18,617 nt of DNA from Terana coerulea (Eukaryota; Basidiomycota; Agaricomycetes; Polyporales; Phanerochaetaceae): the NCBI GenBank assembly GCA_024811115.1, contig JAKOGH010000914.1:1-18617 (forward strand). The letters run 5' to 3'. Of this stretch, positions 8,359 through 16,981 are shown one piece after another. The notes below the pieces were generated by a model. It saw only the letters and a list, made by a program, of their open reading frames with translations, was not told the origin of the DNA and searched no databases. The translations under genes were made by a program, and so were the position numbers. Numbering within the stretch: position 1 is the first letter of the stretch; every line of letters starts with the position of its first letter.

Positions 8359-10610
8359 ATGGTCTCAGGCATGCATCGAAAGCATGACGAGGAACAAAGC
8401 GAAATATTGCATGTGCGACAGATGACTCCACATGTACACGCCATCTGCCTATCGTACTGCGGCTACGACTGAGGCCCAAACGAGTAGCAGGCTGCACGCT
8501 GCGCCTTTGACGAAATTCTGCACTGATTGCCACCGTATACTACATTCAGCGCAAGTAGTACAAAGGTTCCGGTAGCAGTACAACTTACGTCGAACAGGAG
8601 CTTGGAGTCAACTGCAACGACTCGATTAGAGTACGGTTTAATTCACCCTAAAGATCGCCCGCATTCATGCGACACTTGGATCTGAACGTGATAAGACAAT
8701 TTTTGTGAAAGGATAAGTACTGCGTGCTGGGTATGAAGCCATACGCCGCCTGTCTGTTCCGCCCTGCACCGAGGCTTCATAGAGACGTCTAACAGTGTCC
8801 CCTAGACCCGCTCAGTCTGCAACAGTCGGCGTAATCTGGAAAGTATCAATCAGGCTGCGCCGACGTGATGTTTAGGAATCCACTCACGCTTGCACGAGGT
8901 AGCGTCAATACTAGTAAACTCGCGGCTGCTCATAATTGGCTGAATCTGAGTGTCGATGTTGTACGTCTTTGTCATTTTTGAATTAGTAGCCTTCCTGGGT
9001 GCATGGGCATGATCTCATTCGCTATGCTAGCATAATTCGGTTAGCTATAATCTCCAGGAAGGTCGAGGACGAGGTGTACCAGATGGGCCGTTGGAGAGAC
9101 CGAAGGCATCAGACACCACTCGGCGACCGAACATCGACGTTAGAGACAACAAAGAGCAGTCATCGACACTGCAAAATAGCGGACAAGGTAGGGTGTGCCA
9201 TGGCAGGGCAACCGTATACCCGTTGTGCTTGCCGCCGAGCGATTTGGGTCTCGGCACTAGGGAATGGAGGTCCCTGACTCAGAAGCTTATGGGATCGCTA
9301 TGAGTATTCAACGGCAGTGAGCGACAGTCCTGCGAAGCATGAATATTGAGGTGCAGGCTGACCAAGAAGACGACCGTCTGCACCGACGTTCCCAGACACA
9401 TGTCGTAGGGTGGGATGATCAGACACGGGCTCTTGCGGACTCTCTTGCTACGTGAGGGCGCAGAAGCCTGCCGGAATGGGGCTCATTCGTAGGCATCTAG
9501 AAAGCCTTGTTTTGATGTGCATAGGCGGCAGGGACCGGGGGTTGGTTGTTGCTGCTCGCGGTCATGGGGGGCGTTGTGAGCTGGCGCCCCAGGGCAAGAA
9601 CCAGGGCAAGAACCCACATACAAGGCACCCAACAGATAACACTAATTCCCGCAAAGTCTCTCTTGCGGCAGAGCGAGAGTTCAACGTGCTCTTGCACAGC
9701 GAGTTGTAAAGGTCTAACGTGTCGACACGACGCGGGCGAGTGGTTGGTGGGAACCTGCCTTCCGCGGACTTGCCCCTAACGGTGACTATTGACCGAGTTT
9801 GAATTCAGCCTCCATCATTTGTCGCAAGCTACTGATAACGCACCCGGTACGTGAGTCTGAGTCTCCATTTACGCGCACGACATGGCCAGAGTGGTCTTCA
9901 CCTTCAAGCCGACAGTGGTCGGGAAGAACTAGATGCACTGGAGTTTCCTTCAAGGCGACTGAGCGGGACGAGAGAGATGGTCGTCATCAGTATGACATGG
10001 TGGCACGCGTCTCATCATTCATGCATGGTGGTTATTCGCGACTACTTCATCTTGAAGATATTGCATACATCCATAGGTTCTATATAAAGCGAATTGCATC
10101 GAGGTTGTTAGTGCTACTGGAAGAGTCTACAGCGCAGCTGACGTACCTGTCCCCCAAGCTTTAAAAGACTAACAGCTCGTGGCCTCAACTCTGTGCGGTT
10201 ACCTTCCTAAATACTGTCAGAGTTCATCTGAGCAGTAAGATATCCTCCTTCCTTACCTCGCAGCTCAACTTTCTATGGGTCTCCGTGCTTGAATCTCGAT
10301 GCGGAAGCCTGCAGGTTTTTGTCGCAAGTGTGGAAGCGTGCAGTCCTCGGATCATCGTGCGGCGGTGTGTGTTACGGGTCTGATGACAGCTGCAGTTCAA
10401 AACCGTCGCCGGATAGAGATATTGGTGGAGTATAATGCGGTAGCAGGGAGAAGTCGTCGTGCCATACGCAAATTCGACATGAGCATTGGGAACAAGGGAA
10501 GTAGCGCCCGGCTTAATGAGTTGCTCTCGACCTCGATGACCGGTCGACCACTTCTACTCAGTTCTACTCCCTGTCTCAAGCCTACCGACAGATCCCCTAA
10601 TACACGCGAT
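8359..10610. other. Long stretch without a supported gene
   Basis: Open frames on both strands (for example 8999-9277 and 9799-10164) show no family motifs, consistent codon bias or splice framework. Apart from a small 12-bp tandem repeat at 9589, I see no repeats or RNA genes. Confidence 0.5.
9589..9612. repeat. Tandem 12-mer, two exact copies
   Basis: CCAGGGCAAGAA occurs at 9589-9600 and again at 9601-9612. This is short and probably a replication-slippage product. Confidence 0.8.
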
Positions 10611-10615
10611 TGTCC

Positions 10616-10820
10616 TGTCAGATTTCGGTATTTTAGTGTTATTAAGGTACTGTTACTATGCTTACTGCACCCGGACACCACTTGTAGCGTATATAGGTCA
10701 CTCACATACTTGTACCTATCCTCACGCGTTTGCACCCTCTCGGGTGCTGCACACCATCATCTTTACCGTCCTCGACGTTATGCGCAGTGCCCGCGCCGTC
10801 CCCAAGACCTTATTTTGATA
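10616..10820 (+). mobile_element. Solo-LTR-like insertion, 205 bp, copy 1
   Basis: The element begins TGTCAGATTTCGG and ends CTTATTTTGATA, and is flanked by an exact 5-bp duplication TGTCC (10611-10615 and 10821-10825). It is almost identical to the reverse complement of 15792-15998, with one substitution (10651) and one 2-bp indel. It contains a TATA-like GTATATAGG at about 10689 and a hairpin GCACCC-TCTC-GGGTGC (10732-10747). A TG start, weak inverted ends (TGTCA/TGATA), 5-bp duplications and a promoter-like interior suit a short solo LTR. A TRIM or small non-autonomous DNA element is the alternative. Open frames crossing it are incidental. Confidence 0.85.
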
Positions 10821-10825
10821 TGTCC

Positions 10826-11365
10826 GATTACACGTCTTGTCTGGCGACGATGCCTAGTACATATCGAATACATGCATGGCTCGTAGCCCACGACGCAGCT
10901 TGAACGGCAAGCCTTGATTCAGACCAGTCCTGGAGTAGGAGTCACGTCCTCGCAGTCCTCAGCCCCAGTACGAGCGCATGGTTCTTGGGCAGCATTGCTT
11001 GCAGGGAGCTGCAAGTCAATGAGCTCCTCTTGCTAGCTGAACGAGGCCCCGAGCTGCGGTGCTACAAGGACAGGCCCTTGTGGCAAGTTACGCACGCCTT
11101 TACGCTCTCATTTTCAAGTTGTTCAAGACTCAAGACTACTTTTCAGACTGAAGAGAAATACAGCGCAGCTCATTGAACGTGAAGAGCAACGCTATTGCGC
11201 TTATCTTCAAGGGCCATTGACTCGGTCGAAGGTGTTCAGCGCAGGCCGTAATGCGCAAGTCGGCAGCACGCTACGACCACGACAGAGTTCATCGAAAGAG
11301 TGTAGAAGTGCAGCGCATACAGCGGCGTACACTCCTACCGAGGCCTAGAGGAAGCTAGGATGGTT
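10826..11365. other. No supported feature
   Basis: Short open frames only, with no repeats or motifs recognised. Confidence 0.5.
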
Positions 11366-11457
11366 ACTCACCTGTGGGTTGGTTGATACACACGTTAGTG
11401 GGTTGAGAGTTGTAAGAGTCTTGTTAGAGTATGGCGCAGAGGGCTGCCTTATATACA
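11366..11457 (-). promoter_or_regulatory. Possible minus-strand promoter with leader and splice donor
   Basis: The minus strand shows GTATATAAGG (about 11457-11449), then a C/A-rich, G-poor leader containing CTAACAAGACTCTTACAAC, and about 80 bp later CCCACAG|GTGAGT (ACTCAC on plus at 11366-11371). This could be the start of a decayed gene or the promoter half of an old LTR. No coding frame follows. Upstream, CTATTGT/CCTGGTACC-type stretches are repeated. Confidence 0.3.
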
Positions 11458-11561
11458 ATACTGGGTGGCTGTACTATAAACAGACACAAATAGGTACCAG
11501 GACAATAGACAATAGGCATCGTCATGGTGGAACCTGGTAGAACAATAGAGAAGATGTGAGC

Positions 11562-11580
11562 AGAGCGCTTACGGCGCTCT
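11562..11580. repeat. Short hairpin
   Basis: AGAGCGC (11562-11568) and GCGCTCT (11574-11580) are exact inverted arms around a 5-nt loop. It lies about 105 bp upstream of the possible minus-strand TATA box. No function is assigned. Confidence 0.6.
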
Positions 11581-12688
11581 ATCTTGACTCAACAAAGAGG
11601 TGGCGAAGTAAGCCTCCTTATCTTTGCTTCAATACGGTGTAATTAACGCACGTAGAATTGACTTGCACGCAAGCAGCGCCTGCGTGCATTGCTCTGTGGT
11701 CGTGGAAGAATTGGCCAGCCCATCAATGTCGGCCACAGCTGGGCAACAGCGCTCTTTAAGCCGCGACGTCGCTGCCCATGGAACAGGTCAGTTTCAGAAA
11801 AGAACAGCGTATTTAGGCAGCGTTCTCTGACCAATGGTACAGAATTCACCTGCTCGTAGCCATTGACGTCTGGCTCAAGACTTCCGACACACCGGCAGCA
11901 AATGCATCGGTGCTCAAGCGGTTCGCACATTTCATCATGGAGGGCGCGGGACGAGCATACGATGTCTCGAAATGAAAGAGGTAAGTGAACGAGGCTGAAT
12001 TCCACTCGTATCAGTGCTTACGAGAAGCCCAGTAGATGCTCGCAGTGAAACACACGTGAGTGTGTATTCCGTCTTATGGAGTTTTACTGAGCTTACTTCC
12101 GTACACACTTCTAGTGCTTCTATCCTCATATGTATCATCGGCGATATCGGACCTAGACAGCCTGGTACCGTCAGCGGCATACGTGGACCCACAACAGCGG
12201 AAGCAGAATATATGCACGCGACAACGGATCAACGCGCGAGGAAGTTCGTCTGGGCATATGCGGAGACGGAAAGGTTCACCGGTGACTGTGTTCCCCTCAT
12301 AGCGCGAGCAGAGGTGCGTGTCCTTCCTGCACTCAGTGTCACTAAATCGGCTCACGTCATACACTGCGTTGTAGTATTCACCATTCATTAATGTCCGAGA
12401 CTGGGGATATTAGTGTAACGGATAGCACGTCAAACATGTACAGTAATCTGGCCGACTACGATACAAAGGCAACCTGCGAACTCGATCACGGCCAGCGCGA
12501 CTTGTGGGACGTCGTGCATACAGCGTGAAACTTCAAGAGTCATGGATGCGACATCGCAAAGCGGAGGCTGGTGATGCAAGTCAGCAAGAGATTGAGAAGA
12601 AACTAAGTGAAGGCACCTGCGGTACTTCGCCAGGAGCTGAAGGCACTACACGGGCGTTAGCAGTGGACCAACGAAAGAATGAGATTTA
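11581..12688. other. No supported gene
   Basis: Open frames such as 12014-12391 (+) and 11643-12005 (-) lack motifs, and their overlaps on both strands suggest chance. No repeat ends were found before the inverted duplication starting at 12689. Confidence 0.5.
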
Positions 12689-13292
12689 GGTGCTGGTTGG
12701 TTTCGCTCCCGGTCGGCGGGAAGACTACGGGAGTTACTTGTTCCGAGGGCCGCGAAGAGGCTGCACCAGGATGGATGTCTCTCGACGCCCACCCTTCCTC
12801 GGGACTTACCTGATTGCTGAGCTCTTGCGCCCTCTTGCGGAACCACCAGTGCCAGGATCGCATGCTGAGTCTTGCGTCTCTCGTCGTGTACGTCGCGGTT
12901 GAGGCGGAATCGTAAGTCTTCTTGTCTTCCGATCTTCATGGTGGTCATCCGGCACTGGTCGTGGCTGTAGCATTGACTGTCGGCTGTGAACAGAGGAATC
13001 AGAGCGTACACCCTGACCGCGCACCTTGCCCTTGCGTGGGCCTGCCTGAGAGAAGGGGTGCCACTCCTCGCAGGCAGGCACCGACACATACGCCAGCCTA
13101 CGCGTATCACTGTATGAAGGGCGACTGAGGCTGCCGCGTTGGGAGCTGGTGTCGATGGTCTTCACCTGCGAGAGTCTTGCTGCTCAGTGTCCCACAGACA
13201 GCCTCCAGCGATCTGGACGGTGGCGGTGCGCAGATGAGGGAGGCTAATCAAGAGGAATAACGAAGAGAAAGCGAAGAGTGGGGGCATTTATA
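12689..13292 (-). other. Left unit of a head-to-head paralogous pair, coding status unknown
   Basis: On the minus strand a TATAAATGCC (from 13292) is followed by the leader block CCTCTTGATTAGCC (13255-13242), a variable middle, and a block where one frame reads WHWWFRKRAQELSNQ and ends at a consensus donor CAG|GTAAGT (12812-12804). After the donor, a block shared with the right unit and with 4854-4970 runs to the outer edge GGTGC at 12690. The first ATG after the TATA begins a frame from 13110 to 12646, but it reads the conserved RKRAQEL block out of frame. The RKRAQEL frame opens only after a TGA about 140 nt upstream of the donor. I recognise no protein family. This could be a small spliced gene, a non-coding transcript, or one arm of a long-TIR transposon. 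Confidence 0.45.
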
Positions 13293-13449
13293 CGGTCGGA
13301 GGCTCCAGGCTGACGGTGGACGTGACCTTGTTTATTCTGAATAAACGAAACTGTGCCCGCCGCCAGCCTCACGTGGCGCCCGTCAGCCTCACACTTCACT
13401 GTGACATAGGTCAGTGACAACCAGCCTCCGGCAGTATAAATGCCACCCC
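13279..13449. promoter_or_regulatory. Shared bidirectional promoter with inverted TATA boxes
   Basis: Arms 13279-13304 and 13423-13449 are inverted repeats of each other. Each carries AGCCTCC, a 5-8-nt gap, TATAAATGCC and a C-run, pointing outward (TATAAA on minus at 13292-13287, on plus at 13435-13440). Between them lie a palindrome GTTTATTC-T-GAATAAAC (13330-13346), a CACGTG box (13370-13375), repeated CAGCCTCAC motifs and a GTGAC...GTGAC pair. The TATA boxes are about 143 bp apart, so the spacer probably holds common regulatory sites for both units. Confidence 0.6.
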
Positions 13450-13930
13450 ATTCACCCTCCAGATTCTCAGCACCTCTTGACTAGCCCCCTCATCTACTGG
13501 TCTCTTGCCTCATTCCCATCTGCCCGACACGCCCACATCCCTCCCCCATACCCGATACCCAACATTCGCCCGCACCTACCAACCCTCGAGTACGCCCGCA
13601 GCCCCAGTGGTGCCCGTAGAGGAGACCCCGACGACAGATTCCGCGTTGGAGGGCCACGCGAGGCCTATAGCAAGAGGCGAAGACTCTCCTCAATCGGAAG
13701 CTCGAGGGCGGACAGGGTGCTTAGGTACGTGCACTTCCTTTATCCGACATCGTCGCTGCTGGGCCCTCCGGCGACTCCGCAAGAGAGCAGAAGAGCTCGT
13801 CAACCAGGTATGTCCCGAGGGAGGGCGAACATGGTCGTGATGTTCGTCCTGGTGCCGGCCTTTACGTGGCCCTCGGGATAAGTACGTCCCGGGTCTTTCG
13901 GCTGACCTGGGATGGAAACCAACACGCACC
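13435..13930 (+). other. Right unit of the head-to-head pair, no ATG before its splice donor
   Basis: TATAAATGCC at 13435 is followed by the leader block CCTCTTGACTAGCCCCCTC (13473-13491), which matches the left unit. Frame 13481-13840 is open, proline- and serine-rich at first, and ends in a basic block RRLRKRAEELVNQ at the donor CAG|GTATGT (13808). The left unit has RKRAQELSNQ at the same place. Beyond the donor the shared 3' block runs to GCACC at 13930 and contains a branch-like CTGAC. From 13443 to 13809 there is no ATG in any frame. The ATG that overlaps the TATA box is unlikely to be transcribed. Either translation starts elsewhere, the start was lost, or the transcript is non-coding. 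The protein family is unknown. Confidence 0.45.
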
Positions 13931-15786
13931 GAATTTCTCTATCCTCATTATTTTACGAAGCTAATCTGCAGCCTGCTACGTCTACGGTCTCTTGACTCCT
14001 GGACTCCTGAGTACCAGCTCATGCAGTGTACTGTGTTGGGCTCCATCCTTTCGTCATCTGTACACTGTATCTTGTAGTGCCGTTTGAAATTCTACGATAA
14101 CTTCCGTCGTATGATGCGTTAATGTATGTGGTCGATGAAGCTCACAGGCAGTAAGGTTAAGCTCGGCTATATCTCGGTCCCAGTGAACATGAGCACAATG
14201 CGGGCGGCAAGCAACGCGTCTCAGGCTCCCGCTCTTTCCTTCACCTCCATATGCCGTCAGTCTGCGTATCCCACCACCCCGCACTCGACCCATTGCGGCA
14301 TCCCTTGTAGGCGGCATCCTAGAAGACAGCTAGCTGGCATCCTTACTCGCACAAGCTCTGAGTGCAGTTACCTGTGGTAGGTTTTCCAGAGCGGCGCGTG
14401 TTTTCTGTCGTTCTGACGCAACATACGCTCGTTTATGTTTTCCTAGTAGCCATGGAGGTTTTCTGGATCTTAGTTTTTACCGGGAGCCGGGCAGAGAAGG
14501 GCTGCCAGTGAGACCAGCTCCTGCGGATAGTGGGTGGGGGCTTTGGTGAGTAACCACATTCCCCGGTACGACTCCGCTTGCCACTAAACCAGATGCCATG
14601 TCTCCGTTAGGGTGACGCTCAATGAGATACGGTCAGTGTTTATGAAGCATTCGTGGAGTTGTCTTGTCGAAGATTTCGTCAACACGTGGGGCAGCGTATC
14701 ACTGCCATTCACTCTCAGGCCATCGAAGGCAGAAATCCACAGCTTAGCAGCTTGCGGCAGTGCGCGGCTCGATGCACATTCAGAACCATTGATACCATTC
14801 AACAGAAGACGATGTAAAGTACCACACTCTTTGCTCTAGCGACCGATTTAACGACTCCTACTAGCGGACAAGCGTGTCTTTGTATTCAGTACGACATTTT
14901 GGAGACTCAAGGATTGCTACGAGCTCGAAAGTGATGCTTGATAGTGCCGAGAAACACTGAGGGGTTGCCGAGAAAACAATCTGGTTGGTCGTTGTCAGGC
15001 TGGCACTCCTGGCAGGTTGGGCCTCAGGTGTGTTAGTTTGCATATAAACTCTGACAATAATACTTACCTTGGCTTGACTCGCAGTATAGAAATAAGCACA
15101 TACGTCTGTTTGCTACAATACCTCAGAACGTTGCAATCATATCTCATCATAGCTTCTCGACGCGTCCACTGTTCCATCCTGAACACAAGTGCACGCGATG
15201 CACGCTTCCAGTCTTTTGTTCGCCAATTTGTTGACAGGCTCCCAGGTACTACTCATTGAAGGAGCCAATGTCGTGGGTATCTGTGACAACGTAGCTGAAA
15301 AGCAGAAATTTGTACGAACTCCTATATGCCCGCCTCTTACCAGCGGTCGCGTGCTGAGCAGCGTCTTCTTGTAGCAACAGTTTGCTTAAATGTGGAACTC
15401 TCGCCTCCTTGGGTACATATCGAGCCCTGATACACCACAAACACCTCGTCGGTGATCCTACCATGACGAAAAGGACGATTGAATCCATGCACGCCGCCCA
15501 CTGCACGGTGACATTACCCGAGAACGTCAATTCCGAGCCCAAGCGCTACGTGTAACGTGATCCTGTCGCTAGTCTTATGTACCTAGATATATCTGCTAAT
15601 CTGCGGATACAGTCCAGAATCCGCTGCTCGAAGGCCGTTATCGCTCTCACTAGGATTATCTTTGGATCGAGGCCGCCAGCTGCATACTAAATTCTCAACG
15701 ACCAGCAAACGCGCGTCATTTGGTAGCGAGGATGCGATTCCAGTATGCAATACCTGTACGTTTCTGTGAGTATGATTGCACAAGAC
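13931..15786. other. Long stretch without a supported gene
   Basis: Only short open frames on both strands occur, without motifs or splice-linked exons. No repeats were found until the insertion at 15792. Confidence 0.5.
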
Positions 15787-15791
15787 TGATA

Positions 15792-15998
15792 TATCAAAAT
15801 AAGGTCTTGGGGACGGCGCGGGCACTGCGCATAACGTCGAGGACGGTAAAGATGTGATGGTGTGCAGCACCCGAGAGGGTGCAAACGCGTGAGGATAGGT
15901 ACAAGTATGTGAGTGACCTATATACGCTACAAGTGGTGTCCGGGTGCAGTAAGCATAGTAACGGTACCTTAATAACACTAAAATACCGAAATCTGACA
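15792..15998 (-). mobile_element. Solo-LTR-like insertion, 207 bp, copy 2
   Basis: This is the reverse complement of the element at 10616-10820, differing by a substitution at 15963 and a 2-bp insertion (ACCATCACATC versus ACCATCATC, read on the element strand). It is flanked by its own exact 5-bp duplication TGATA (15787-15791 and 15999-16003). The different target duplications show two independent insertions, and the near identity suggests they are recent or have undergone gene conversion. Confidence 0.85.
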
Positions 15999-16003
15999 TG
16001 ATA

Positions 16004-16744
16004 TTTCCTCGTCGCAGGGCTTCTCGGAACCGGGCCGAACGGCGACACTTTCAAAGAGTTTGTGTCAACATGCGCAGTGTGCAGTAAACTATCTTGAACA
16101 TTCCTTATCTCTGACGTTCCTCTATGTCGCCATCGATGTCATCGGCAACGTTGTATGGATTTGGATGCGCGGAACCGCCAGAGGCTCGCAGACCCACAAC
16201 TGACGCGCCTACGGATCAATACGCGAATGAACCAGGTCCAGGGCCGCGACGTCGTCCGGGGTTCGCAAGCGCAGGTATATCTCCACCCTCTTGTTGCCCT
16301 CTTGTTTACGATATGCTCGTACTGACTGGTACGTGGCAGTAGATACTAGCAAATCATGCACATCACTATCCAGCCGCCAGCACGATCCGCGGCTGAAAAA
16401 GTCGGGATGGTCTCATCATTTTCATGCGGGCAGTAGCACTTATACCATCCCGCACATATTGCTTCGTGTCAAGACCAACTCGGGCTGTCGCGTTGGGAGC
16501 ACATGTGCATGATCTTGGAGGCCAGTATTCTTGCTGCTCGACATTCCACGGCCAATACTGGTATCTAAACGTCTACACGACTCTGGTACATTGTCATTGG
16601 AGACTGGCCATGCAAAGTGTGGGGATGAACGGGTATAACGGTGTATGTTGATGAGCAGAGGCTAAACTGCGTAGTAGCAATACTCACCGATCAGAATAAA
16701 TGGGCCGGGGGCGCTTGTGGGTCGTCGCTCGCGTGGCGTCGGTC
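16004..16744. other. Flank of the LINE, no supported gene
   Basis: An ATG-initiated frame at 16124-16342 (72 codons, MSPSMSSATLYGF at its start, then Pro/Arg-rich) follows a pyrimidine-rich stretch and has a GTATAT near 16275 that might be a donor. No family is recognised and no second exon is evident. Otherwise nothing is seen. Confidence 0.35.
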
Positions 16745-16767
16745 TTTTTTTTTTTTTTTTTTTTTTT
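16745..16767 (-). repeat. Poly(A) tail of the LINE (23 T on plus)
   Basis: Twenty-three uninterrupted T on the plus strand form a 3' poly(A) tract on the element strand. It follows a TTTAAATACAATTTGG stretch that may contain the polyadenylation signal, and marks the 3' terminus of the retrotransposon. Confidence 0.85.
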
Positions 16768-16981
16768 ACTCCAAATTGTATTTAAAGTGCAGGGAACATG
16801 CCCTATGCTACACATGTGATACCTAGGCACGGGCGCGGCTTAGAAGGAACCAACTCAGTCGGTTTAAGAAAATGGTAGGCCTTCCACGAGCTCCCTCAGT
16901 CGCAGTAAGAGGATTTCTCCCCTTCCGTTCGTAAGTCGGCCCGAGTTTCCGGTCATCCGATCCCGCAGGAGTCACCCCGGT

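Noticed and set aside
10299..10886. 195-codon open frame on the plus strand
   Set aside because: Its second half is the solo-LTR-like insertion, and the rest has no family motif or coding bias.
12689..13930. Classical cut-and-paste transposon with target duplications
   Set aside because: The bases flanking the two GGTGC ends (GAGATTTA and GAATTTCT) do not form a convincing direct duplication, and no transposase is present, so the transposon reading is kept only as an alternative.
15583..15999. 138-codon minus-strand frame resembling peptides from 10.6 kb
   Set aside because: The similarity comes entirely from the second copy of the 205/207-bp insertion, not from related genes.
12114..16280. 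Possible similarity between 12120-12290 and 16125-16270 (GACCCACAAC, ACGGATCAA blocks)
   Set aside because: Only two short blocks match and the spacing between them is not consistent; this is not enough to claim a duplication.
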